Positions 1 through 7,191 of a stretch of 26,245 nucleotides of DNA are shown here, one piece after another. A program made the translations under genes and the position numbers. Every line of letters begins with the position of its first letter. Position 1 is the stretch's first letter. The notes beneath the pieces are model-generated. The model saw only the letters and a list, made by a program, of their open reading frames with translations. It had not been told where the DNA came from and searched no databases. The stretch is taken from NCBI GenBank assembly GCA_965658275.1, contig CBFHRN010000025.1, positions 1 to 26,245 on the forward strand, read 5' to 3'. This DNA comes from Croceimicrobium sp965658275 (GTDB lineage Bacteria; Bacteroidota; Bacteroidia; Flavobacteriales; Schleiferiaceae).

Positions 1-404
1 AAGCTATCGATGCGTTTACCTGCTTTGTAAACCAAATCGTTAATAGCTTTAATGCGCTGGCTTTCGTCATTCGCTTTAATGTCATAGCTGCGATCTACAT
101 CGCCAGTAAGAGGAGCGATTTCGATTAAAACTTGCTCATTTCCTCTTGAGAAGAAAGGAACTCGAATGCCTTCATTGGAAATCATGTAAAAGTTGGCGGT
201 ATCTACCTGCATCACATAATCGAAGTTTCCGTCCGAAGAGCGTAAAGTATCGATCGTCGTAACTCCGTTCGGTGCTAGTTTACTGAGAACTAACTCAGTG
301 GTTCCTTTGGAACTAACCATTACCGCTGTTTTGCCAACACCAGGCTCGGTGTTACAGGCTTGAAGAAGGAAGAGGCTTAAAAGTGCTAAACTTAGCTTTT
401 TCAT
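1..404 (-). CDS. Lipoprotein, N-terminal part (possible TlpA/thioredoxin-like family)
   Basis: Only the first ~134 codons are in the window; the gene continues beyond base 1. It starts with ATG at 404 and has a lipoprotein signal peptide: two lysines, a leucine-rich core and the lipobox LLQAC, with the acylated Cys at residue 17. The following part reads as an extracytoplasmic beta-rich domain with short repeats of the type seen in DUF4369 domains, which in Bacteroidota often precede a thioredoxin/AhpC-TSA domain. That domain would lie outside the window, so the redox role is inference only. It begins 6 bases after the gatB stop on the same strand and is probably co-transcribed with it. The lipoprotein call is firm; the family call is tentative. 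Confidence 0.75.
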   Translation of the reverse strand, partial: MKKLSLALLSLFLLQACNTEPGVGKTAVMVSSKGTTELVLSKLAPNGVTTIDTLRSSDGNFDYVMQVDTANFYMISNEGIRVPFFSRGNEQVLIEIAPLTGDVDRSYDIKANDESQRIKAINDLVYKAGKRIDS

Positions 405-410
405 TGAATC

Positions 411-1880
411 TTATTTTTCTAATGTTTCTTGAACCAATTTGCTGGCCAATTTAGGATCGGCTTTGCCACGGGAAAGCTTCATTACTTCTCCCATAAAGAG
501 GCCTGTTAGACCTTTTTTCCCGGCTTTATATTCTTCTACCTTATCGGGATATTTAGCTAAGGCAGCATCTACCCAAGATTGCAATTCATCGGTATTACTT
601 TCTTGAATCAGATTTAATTTTTCGGCTAATTCAGCGGCTTTACTTTCTGGGGATTCTAGTAGGGCCTTGAATAATTCACCATTAGCGGCGGTATTCGACA
701 CTTTGCCTTCATCCACCAAATTTATGAGCTCTGCTATTTGGGCCGCTTGCAGGGGGAATTCACTAATGTGAATCGCTTTTTCATTTAGGTAAGATTTAAG
801 ACTACCCATCATCCAGTTAGCGGCCGCCTTAAAGTTGGTGGTGTGCTCGATAATAGCTTCGTAATACAGCGCAATTTCCTTGCTGTCGGTGATTAGGGAA
901 GCGTCGTATTCGCTCAGACCCAAGTCGCGGTATTTTGCAAATAATTCTTTTGGAAGAGGGGGTAGGGCCGCTTTAATGCCTTGGATGTAATCTTCTTTAA
1001 CTTCAATGGGTTGCAAATCAGGTTCATTGAAGTAGCGGTAGTCATGCGCGTCCTCCTTGTCCCGAAGAAGTTGTGTTTTACCGCGCGCTGCATCAAAGGT
1101 GAAAGTTTGCTGAACCACCGTTCCACCATCTTCAATTAAAGCGATTTGACGGTTTATTTCATAGTCGATGGCCTTTTGGACATTTCTAAAAGAGTTCAGG
1201 TTTTTCACCTCTACTTTGGTTCCAAATTTTTCTCGACCTACGGGACGCACCGAAATATTAACATCACAACGAAGGCTACCTTCCTCCATATTACCATCGC
1301 TAATATCGAGGTAGCGCACTAGGCGTCGCATTTCAGTTAAATATTGATAAGCTTCGTCCCCTGACCGGAATTCGGGCTCGGAAACGATTTCCAGTAGAGG
1401 TACGCCCGCACGATTTAAGTCAATCAAACTATTGAAAGGATCGATGTCATGTGAGCTTTTACCCGAATCTTCCTCCATATGAATACGCGTCAGGTTTAAT
1501 CGCTTTGGATTTCCATCATCGTCCTTTATTTCAATGTAGCCACCATTACAGATGGGTGTTAAATCTTGGGTAATTTGATAGCCTTTCGGTAAATCTGCGT
1601 AGAAGTAATTTTTGCGGGCAAATTCATTGTGCTCGCGAATATCAGCCTGAACTGCGATGCCCAATTTTACGGCTGCTTCAAGCACAGACTCGTTAAACAT
1701 TGGGAGCGTCCCAGGATGTCCCAAGCTAATAGGACTAATCTGCGAATTGGGACTGGCGCCATATTCAGTAGCATCGCTTGAATAGGCCTTACTTAATGTA
1801 TTGAGCTGTACGTGTATTTCGATACCGATCACCGGTTCGTACTTTGCTCTAATATCTGGAGAAACAGTAGTATTTGCCAT
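411..1880 (-). CDS. gatB: Aspartyl/glutamyl-tRNA(Asn/Gln) amidotransferase subunit B
   Basis: GatB is the tRNA-binding kinase subunit of the GatCAB complex, which converts Glu-tRNA(Gln) and Asp-tRNA(Asn) to the amidated forms in the cytoplasm. The 489-residue product has the family's usual length. The N-terminal cradle carries the hallmark stretches EPVIGIEIHVQL (from about residue 15), SLGHPGTLP and FARKNYFYADLPKGYQITQ. The C-terminal YqeY-like tail domain is present and ends in SKLVQETLEK. No gatA or gatC is visible here, which is usual for Bacteroidota. It lies 32 bases downstream of lpxK on the same strand and 6 bases upstream of a lipoprotein gene. A weak -7-like element sits directly before the ATG. 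The identification is certain from sequence conservation. Confidence 0.97.
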   Translation of the reverse strand: MANTTVSPDIRAKYEPVIGIEIHVQLNTLSKAYSSDATEYGASPNSQISPISLGHPGTLPMFNESVLEAAVKLGIAVQADIREHNEFARKNYFYADLPKGYQITQDLTPICNGGYIEIKDDDGNPKRLNLTRIHMEEDSGKSSHDIDPFNSLIDLNRAGVPLLEIVSEPEFRSGDEAYQYLTEMRRLVRYLDISDGNMEEGSLRCDVNISVRPVGREKFGTKVEVKNLNSFRNVQKAIDYEINRQIALIEDGGTVVQQTFTFDAARGKTQLLRDKEDAHDYRYFNEPDLQPIEVKEDYIQGIKAALPPLPKELFAKYRDLGLSEYDASLITDSKEIALYYEAIIEHTTNFKAAANWMMGSLKSYLNEKAIHISEFPLQAAQIAELINLVDEGKVSNTAANGELFKALLESPESKAAELAEKLNLIQESNTDELQSWVDAALAKYPDKVEEYKAGKKGLTGLFMGEVMKLSRGKADPKLASKLVQETLEK

Positions 1881-1884
1881 GCTG

Positions 1885-1892
1885 CAAAGATG
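1885..1892 (-). promoter_or_regulatory. Weak -7-like element before gatB
   Basis: Reading the minus strand, CATCTTTG followed by CAGC and then the gatB ATG resembles the Bacteroidota -7 consensus TAnnTTTG with one mismatch (C for the first T). If real, the transcript would be nearly leaderless. No clear -33 TTG is seen, and lpxK lies only 32 bases upstream, so read-through is equally likely. Confidence 0.3.
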
Positions 1893-1912
1893 CGAAATGA
1901 ATTTGGCTCTCT

Positions 1913-2935
1913 CTAATCCTTTATAATCGAAAAACGTTCTTCCATTAAGCTTTTAAAAGAGTCTAGATCTCCATTTAAAAAATGATGCTCTACCGGCAGG
2001 TAGAAAAGTTGATCGAGTTTATGCTGAGTCCGAAAAAGAGGGGCGAGTTTCACATAGTCCTTTTCACTGCAAACCCAAGTCCTATCTTCCCTTTGTTCCT
2101 TGGCCCAAATAGCTTTTAAATCTTCTAAACGAAAGAGATGATGGTCCTTAAAAGTCCATTGTCCCTTTAAATGGTAATGAGCTTTGATTTCAGCTATAAA
2201 TGGCTCTGGTTTTGCGATAGCGGTAATAATTTCCACGGAAGAAGCCTTTGGAGATTGGGCTTCATGATTTCGAAGCTCACCATAGGAAAGGCGCGCAAAA
2301 AAGACGGGCGCATTGCTGTAAAGAGCGATTTTAGATCGAATTAGATTTTGTTCTTTTTCGGATAAATGAGAAGGACATTTGCTTAGGATTATTGCGTCTG
2401 CCCGTTTCGCACCTCGTCTCAGCTCACGGAGCCTACCGGCGGGTAAAACGTAGTCTAGATAAAACGGGCGATCATAGGAGCTAAGAAGAATTTGGAAGTG
2501 ACCTTTAACATAGCGATGTTGGAAAGCATCGTCGTAAATAATTCCATCGCAGTTCTCGGCTTCTGCCTCCAGGGCGCCCAACTTTCTTTCTTCGCTAACC
2601 CAAAGTTGGCATTCGGGAAATTTTTGAGCGATTTGCAAGGACTCGTCCCCATATTGGGAAGCGTCGCCTTGTGGCTTTACTTTTAGCAAGCCTCTGCTTT
2701 TTCTGCCATAACCGCGACTCACAACGGCAGGCTTCTCGAAAATTTGAAGTCTTAAAAGTAATTCAACCATAGGTGTTTTGCCCGTTCCGCCAACGCTTAA
2801 ATTGCCTACCACAATACTGGGCACTTTCGATTGGTAAGAAGGGAGCCATGCCCGATCAAATGCGAGGTTACGAAGCGCCATAATAAGGCTGTATATGGCT
2901 GCAAAGGGTGCAAGAATGAGACTAAACTTATTCAC
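1913..2935 (-). CDS. lpxK: Tetraacyldisaccharide 4'-kinase
   Basis: LpxK phosphorylates the 4' position of the lipid A disaccharide precursor at the inner face of the cytoplasmic membrane. The 340-residue product has a hydrophobic N-terminal segment (about 5-25) and a variant Walker A, VGNLSVGGTGKTP (about 43-55), that is typical of LpxK. Further family signatures are SRGYGRKS near residue 75 and DDAFQHRY near 136-143. The start is GTG at 2935; the miaA stop at 2928 overlaps it by 8 bases, which suggests translational coupling. The presence of lpxK shows a Gram-negative outer membrane with lipid A. The identification is very secure. Confidence 0.96.
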   Translation of the reverse strand: MNKFSLILAPFAAIYSLIMALRNLAFDRAWLPSYQSKVPSIVVGNLSVGGTGKTPMVELLLRLQIFEKPAVVSRGYGRKSRGLLKVKPQGDASQYGDESLQIAQKFPECQLWVSEERKLGALEAEAENCDGIIYDDAFQHRYVKGHFQILLSSYDRPFYLDYVLPAGRLRELRRGAKRADAIILSKCPSHLSEKEQNLIRSKIALYSNAPVFFARLSYGELRNHEAQSPKASSVEIITAIAKPEPFIAEIKAHYHLKGQWTFKDHHLFRLEDLKAIWAKEQREDRTWVCSEKDYVKLAPLFRTQHKLDQLFYLPVEHHFLNGDLDSFKSLMEERFSIIKD

Positions 2936-3863
2936 CTTTTATAAGCTTAAGAATTCCTGATTTATCGCTACGGTGAAACCATTGCATTTCTTCAATGCGC
3001 CTAAACCAAGTGATTTGTCTTTTAGCATAACGACGACTGTTCTTTTTAATTTCCTCGACACATTGGTCATAAGACCATTCACCGCGGAAATAAGCAAAAA
3101 ATTCTTTGTAACCAACCGTTTGAAGACTGCTTAGTTGTTGTTGACCCTCTAACAAACGAGCCTCATTCTCAAGGCCAGCCTCCAGCATAAGATCGACTCT
3201 TTTGTTGATGCGTTCGTAAAGCAGGCTTCGCTCTTCTTCTAAACCAATAAGCAATACTTGATAGGGGAGTTTATTCTTGGATTTCTGTCGGAATGACGAA
3301 AAGGTCTTTCCCGTGCTACGGATAACTTCCAGCGCTCGAATTAAACGTTGTGGATTATGGATATCTACTTCTCGATAATAGTTGGGGTCCTTGTCAAGCA
3401 GCTCCGCTTGCAAAGATTCAATCCCTTCATTTAGTAATTGAGTGTTAAGCTTTTCTCTTTCTTGGTCTTTTACTTTAGGGATTTCATCAAATCCTTCAAT
3501 AATGCCTTTGAGATAGAGTCCACTGCCACCCACCAGGACTAAGTGATCAAAATCCTGAAATAGTACAGCCATCCGACCGATGGCCTCCTGGGCAAAGCTG
3601 GCGGCATTTAATTCTTCCGTGACACTGCGGTCCAATATGAAGTGATGCTTTACCTGCTTAAGTTCTTCCGCGCTAGGCGGAGCACTACCAATACTAAGTT
3701 CCCGGTAAAATTGCCGAGAATCAAAAGAGATGATTTCACATTCCAATTCTTGAGCGATTTCAATAGCCATGGAAGTTTTGCCAACCGCCGTCGGTCCAGC
3801 AATGCAAATCAGCTTTTTAGTTGAGGCTCTCTCCACAGAATTGACAGTATTCAGCTTTTTCAC
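2928..3863 (-). CDS. miaA: tRNA dimethylallyltransferase
   Basis: MiaA transfers the dimethylallyl group to A37 of tRNAs that read UNN codons. The P-loop IAGPTAVGKT (residues 21-30) and the following SFDSRQFYREL carry the family's catalytic Asp; VGGSGLYLKG and RRYAKRQITWFRR are further MiaA signatures. The start is uncertain. The longest frame begins with GTG at 3863 and overlaps the upstream channel gene by 47 bases. A second GTG at 3836 (codon 10) would leave ten residues before IAGPT, as is common in the family, and a 20-base overlap. No ATG is available before the P-loop. It overlaps lpxK by 8 bases downstream, so miaA and lpxK are probably co-translated. Confidence 0.96.
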   Translation of the reverse strand: MKKLNTVNSVERASTKKLICIAGPTAVGKTSMAIEIAQELECEIISFDSRQFYRELSIGSAPPSAEELKQVKHHFILDRSVTEELNAASFAQEAIGRMAVLFQDFDHLVLVGGSGLYLKGIIEGFDEIPKVKDQEREKLNTQLLNEGIESLQAELLDKDPNYYREVDIHNPQRLIRALEVIRSTGKTFSSFRQKSKNKLPYQVLLIGLEEERSLLYERINKRVDLMLEAGLENEARLLEGQQQLSSLQTVGYKEFFAYFRGEWSYDQCVEEIKKNSRRYAKRQITWFRRIEEMQWFHRSDKSGILKLIKGE

Positions 3864-4641
3864 TCATTCCATGGGCACCACATACCGAGCAATTCTGGTG
3901 CTTTACTTCCTTTGAATCGTGGTTGCTTTTGCTGAGTTCAGAGGTAACAATACCCGTGGGTACAGCGATAATACCGTATCCCAAAATCATGATGATGGAT
4001 GCTAAAAATTGACCCAATGGGCTATGCGGAGAAATATCGCCATAACCAACCGTAGTTAGGGTTACAATACACCAATAAATGGAAACGGGAATGCTGGTAA
4101 AACCATTTTCAGGACCTTCAATGAGGTACATAGCGGTACCCATTATGAAAGTCATACAGACCACCGCAATAAGAAATACCGCAATTTTATGCCGGGAAGC
4201 TCTAAGTGCACTGCTTAGCACCGTTGCTTCACCGATAAAGCGAACCATTTTCAGTACTCTAAAAACACGTAGTAATCGCAAACTGCGGATGACAATGAAA
4301 TATTGAGCTCCGCCTAAAATAATGGCTAGGTAAGCAGGTAAAACGGAAACTAAATCGATGATGCCATAAAAACTCAAGGCATAGCTAAGCGGCCTCCTCA
4401 CAATAGCCAAGCGAATGATATATTCGATGGAAAATAAGATGGTGAAAATCCATTCTAAGGCCACAAACCATCCTTTGTAGGACTGCTGCAAGCTAGGTAC
4501 GCTTTCCAGCATAATTACAATCAGACTCGTTAGGATGGCAAATAAAAGGATAACATCAAATCGTCGACCAGAAGGACTATCTGATTCGAAAATGATGGTA
4601 TACCATTTTTGTTGCCAGGGTTTGCGCTTAGCTTCGATCAT
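3817..4641 (-). CDS. Voltage-gated-type potassium channel with C-terminal zinc ribbon
   Basis: This 274-residue inner-membrane protein has the full six-helix voltage-gated channel plan. S4 carries charges at every third position (R119, R122, R125, R128, K131, R134). The pore helix ends in the selectivity filter TTVGYGD (196-202), which is K+-type, and S6 follows at about 211-233. After a short polar linker a zinc ribbon closes the protein, with C251, C254, C266 and C269. The ATG at 4641 overlaps the stop of the upstream permease (ATGA), so translation is coupled. The K+ selectivity is inferred from the filter; the role of the ribbon (assembly, metal or redox sensing) is not known to me. It is complete and intact. 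Confidence 0.9.
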   Translation of the reverse strand: MIEAKRKPWQQKWYTIIFESDSPSGRRFDVILLFAILTSLIVIMLESVPSLQQSYKGWFVALEWIFTILFSIEYIIRLAIVRRPLSYALSFYGIIDLVSVLPAYLAIILGGAQYFIVIRSLRLLRVFRVLKMVRFIGEATVLSSALRASRHKIAVFLIAVVCMTFIMGTAMYLIEGPENGFTSIPVSIYWCIVTLTTVGYGDISPHSPLGQFLASIIMILGYGIIAVPTGIVTSELSKSNHDSKEVKHQNCSVCGAHGMSEKAEYCQFCGESLN

Positions 4642-5471
4642 ATATCTCTCTTCCGCAGTATTAATAGACCACTGCCTGCAAAGATAAAACTGTAAAGCAG
4701 GCTTAGGCTAAAGAGTTTCCAATTAACCGTGTCGGGCGATTCTACATTGAGAAAAGATTGAATGTTGAATAGTCGGCTAAAGGGTTCTTCTATCATATCT
4801 CTGGAAGGACGAGTGGGCAAGTATTCTTTGATAGGCTCGCCTAAATAATAACCGAGTGCAGGTTCCATCACGTAGTAAATCATCATAACAATAATTGCTA
4901 TGGCGCTTTTGCGCACTACGATTCCAAGGAAGAAGGCGAAGGTTAATAAAAAGAACACTTCAGCAAAATAGGCGATTAAGAAGCTACTTTGTTCCAGCAG
5001 GTCCGAAATAGGACCATCATTATGAATGAAACCTAGGAGCATTACTGTAAGTCCAACGGCGATTGTCGCCAAGAGTGAAAAGAAGAGGACCGTACTAAAT
5101 TTGGAAAGGAAGAATTGGTTGACCGATAGTCCATCCATGATGTTCTGGCGATAGGTTCGGTACTCAAATTCTGAGCTCATGAAAAAGAGCAGTAAGAAGG
5201 CGGGAATGAACTTAAAGAAGCTCGCGATAAAGGTGGTGTTTTGCCAGATGTAAGGCACCTTGTAAAATCCTGCTTCCTCAAGATTAGCGGGAATCATCAT
5301 GGTAACCATGTTCATGTCCTCCGGGTCGGGTTGTTGTCCGGTACCAAAAAGGCTGAGCTGCCCAAAATAGCCTAAAGTGGTGATCACCAAGACTGTGAAA
5401 AGGCCCATACCAATCCAAAAGAAACGATGGTTCTTAATTTTAAACCATTCGATAGACAGTAGGCGAATCAT
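4638..5471 (-). CDS. ABC-2 type transporter permease
   Basis: The 277-residue product is an inner-membrane permease with about six hydrophobic helices, the first near residues 17-36 and the last near 250-270, and a large periplasmic loop after the first helix. It has the layout of ABC-2 exporter permeases of the NatB/YhaP type: a short cytoplasmic start LLSIEWFKIKNHRFFW, then SSEFEYRTYRQNI after the second helix. It overlaps the stop of the ATPase gene (5468-5471) and the start of the channel gene (4638-4641) by 4 bases each, so all three are coupled. The substrate cannot be told from the sequence; such pairs often export lipids, antibiotics or ions. The family call is good, the substrate open. 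Confidence 0.87.
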   Translation of the reverse strand: MIRLLSIEWFKIKNHRFFWIGMGLFTVLVITTLGYFGQLSLFGTGQQPDPEDMNMVTMMIPANLEEAGFYKVPYIWQNTTFIASFFKFIPAFLLLFFMSSEFEYRTYRQNIMDGLSVNQFFLSKFSTVLFFSLLATIAVGLTVMLLGFIHNDGPISDLLEQSSFLIAYFAEVFFLLTFAFFLGIVVRKSAIAIIVMMIYYVMEPALGYYLGEPIKEYLPTRPSRDMIEEPFSRLFNIQSFLNVESPDTVNWKLFSLSLLYSFIFAGSGLLILRKRDI

Positions 5472-6358
5472 GGGTCAATAAGTTTTAAGAAGCCTTCTTC
5501 AAGACTATTGGGTTTGAGGTAAAGGTGAGACAGGTAAATTCCTTTTTCACTGAGAAATTGGTTCAGCTCACTGGCTTGATGGCCTTCAAGAAGGCTTAGT
5601 TCGAGGTGGTCATTAACCTTTTCCAAACTCAATTTATGAGGGAATTGGTCCAAGGCCGCATGCAATTCATCCATATCGGAAGCCTTTAATTCGACCCTTC
5701 CTTCGCTGCCGCTCAGTTCTGTAACCGAGCCTTCAAAAAGTAGATTTCCCTTCTGGAGAACGGCAACATGATCACATATTTTTTCGACCTCTGCGAGAAT
5801 ATGGCTGGCGATAATTACGGTAATGCCTCTTTTCCCGATTTCGAGGATAAGATTTCGGACTTCAGCAATCCCTTGCGGGTCTAGGCCGTTGGTCGGTTCA
5901 TCTAAAACCAAGATTTCGGGTTCGCCCAATAAGGTGGCGGCGATAGCCAAACGTTGCTTCATCCCCAGAGAATAGGTTTTAAATTTATGCTCCGCTCTTT
6001 CTTCGAGCTTAACCATTTTTAATACCTGATCAATGTTTGGCTCCTTGAGGCCTTTTATCTTCGAAACGAGTTCTAAGTTTTTGCGTGCCGATAGGTAAGG
6101 ATAGAAATTAGGCGTCTCTAAGAGTGCCCCAATTTTCTTTTTTGCGCTTTGTAAAGAAGCAGAATTGAACCATTCAAAACTTCCCGAACTGGCTTTGGTA
6201 ATTCCCAGGACAATACCAAGGGTAGTGGTTTTCCCACTTCCATTAGGGCCCAGTATGCCGTAGATACTACCGCTCGGAATATCTAGGTCTAAGCTTTTTA
6301 GGGCTTCAACGCGACCGTAATTCTTGCTTAGGGAACGGATTTTTAATAAGGATGTCAA
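5468..6358 (-). CDS. ABC transporter ATP-binding protein (ABC-2 exporter)
   Basis: This cytoplasmic ATPase would drive the permease encoded directly downstream. Walker A is GPNGSGKT (37-44), the signature YSLGMKQR lies at 129-136 and Walker B ILVLDEP at 149-155, followed by the H-loop IASHIL. The C-terminal ~80 residues form the extra domain usual in exporter ATPases of 290-310 residues. The reading frame has no ATG before the first beta strand; the only plausible start is TTG at 6358, since an in-frame TAG lies five codons upstream. No Shine-Dalgarno sequence is visible. It is the first gene of the operon that continues through the permease, channel, miaA and lpxK. Confidence 0.93.
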   Translation of the reverse strand: MTSLLKIRSLSKNYGRVEALKSLDLDIPSGSIYGILGPNGSGKTTTLGIVLGITKASSGSFEWFNSASLQSAKKKIGALLETPNFYPYLSARKNLELVSKIKGLKEPNIDQVLKMVKLEERAEHKFKTYSLGMKQRLAIAATLLGEPEILVLDEPTNGLDPQGIAEVRNLILEIGKRGITVIIASHILAEVEKICDHVAVLQKGNLLFEGSVTELSGSEGRVELKASDMDELHAALDQFPHKLSLEKVNDHLELSLLEGHQASELNQFLSEKGIYLSHLYLKPNSLEEGFLKLIDP

Positions 6359-6411
6359 GTCTAGATTTAGCTAAAATTTCGTAAATTGAGAACTGTAATA
6401 TATTGATGTTT

Positions 6412-6717
6412 ATGGAAACTAGTACTCGTAATTTTGAAAGAATTGCGAAGGAAGAGTTAAATCTTTTGGAGTTTCCATCCGATGATATACTGAACAATAG
6501 AGAAGAGCTGGAAATTAGAAGGCGAATGCTGCACCGCGCTACCAGCTTGGGGAACTTGCAAAAGCATAAGGTTTTAATCCGCTTTGCGGATCAAAATGGA
6601 CTCAAAGAGGTTTACACTACCATCTGGGCAGTAACCGATAATAAAGTCTTACTGAAGGCAGGTCAATTGATTCCAGTTCATCGGATTCACTCCGTAGAGG
6701 TCGCTTATTCTTCGTAG
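6412..6717 (+). CDS. Small conserved Bacteroidota protein of unknown function
   Basis: The product is about 101 residues from ATG 6412; ATG 6406 and TTG 6403 are alternative starts and no Shine-Dalgarno helps decide. The N-terminal half is charged and helical (FERIAKEELNLLEFPSDDI, then a run of Arg/Glu), and the C-terminal half has beta-strand character (VLIRFADQNGLKEVYTTIW, then VTDNKVLLKAGQLIPVHRIH). I recognise this layout as a small conserved protein of Flavobacteriia without an assigned function. It has no signal peptide or membrane segment, so it is cytoplasmic. It diverges from the ABC ATPase and converges with the PRiA4_ORF3-like gene, overlapping its 3' end by 13 bases. Confidence 0.75.
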   Translation: METSTRNFERIAKEELNLLEFPSDDILNNREELEIRRRMLHRATSLGNLQKHKVLIRFADQNGLKEVYTTIWAVTDNKVLLKAGQLIPVHRIHSVEVAYSS

Positions 6718-7190
6718 TCGTCTAGATCTTCAAATTCTGAAAGGTCTAAATCTAAATCACCGAATAAGTCGGAGGGCTCTGTATTTCCTTTTTTCTCGGG
6801 TGCCTGCTCGGGACGTAGGCCTTTTATTTGGGTTACCTTAATTCCTTCGGGCTCTTCATCCAGAATAGTAATTAGTTCAAGGTAAAAGGTCCACATCGAC
6901 ATGAAGTCGTACACATATAGAAGTTTACTTCCTTTTTTTACAAATAAGTCACCCACCTTAAAGTCTTCCATGGTAGCTTGCTTATCGTCAAAAGCCATCA
7001 TTGGAATTTCCTCACCTTGCTCCCAGTCGTCATTCGAACGGTAATAACTGGCCATTTCGCCGCTTTCCAGCTGAAAGGATTTAATTACGGCATCATGTAA
7101 TTCATAAAGGTCGGTTTCGGCTGGAACTAGTAAGTCTCTAAATACATCTTCTTCTTCCCAGTCAAGGATAACACGAATACTTAAACTCAT
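6705..7190 (-). CDS. PRiA4_ORF3-like (IS1096-passenger TnpR-like) protein
   Basis: The 161-residue product begins with a strand (SLSIRVILDWEEEDVFRDL), continues with YELHDAVIKSFQLESGEMASYY and has MEDFKVGDLFVKKGSKLLYVYDFMSMW in the middle, split here by my quoting only its ends: MEDFKVGD and LLYVYDF. This pattern matches the plasmid pRiA4b ORF-3-like family (PF07929), often called IS1096 passenger TnpR, whose function is unknown; a resolvase role is not supported by any catalytic motif here. The last ~30 residues are strongly acidic. It starts one base after the CCA transferase stop, so it belongs to that operon, and its chromosomal housekeeping setting argues against a mobile-element origin. 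Confidence 0.8.
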   Translation of the reverse strand: MSLSIRVILDWEEEDVFRDLLVPAETDLYELHDAVIKSFQLESGEMASYYRSNDDWEQGEEIPMMAFDDKQATMEDFKVGDLFVKKGSKLLYVYDFMSMWTFYLELITILDEEPEGIKVTQIKGLRPEQAPEKKGNTEPSDLFGDLDLDLSEFEDLDDYEE

Positions 7191-7191
7191 A

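Noticed and set aside
4679..4686. TATCTTTG on the minus strand, a full -7 match upstream of the channel gene
   Set aside because: It lies within the coding end of the permease, in codons for a membrane helix, with no -33 element, and the channel is already coupled to the permease by ATGA. Chance occurrence is likely.
6705..7190. Mobile-element origin of the TnpR-labelled gene
   Set aside because: No transposase, terminal inverted repeat or target duplication is present and the gene sits inside a housekeeping operon.
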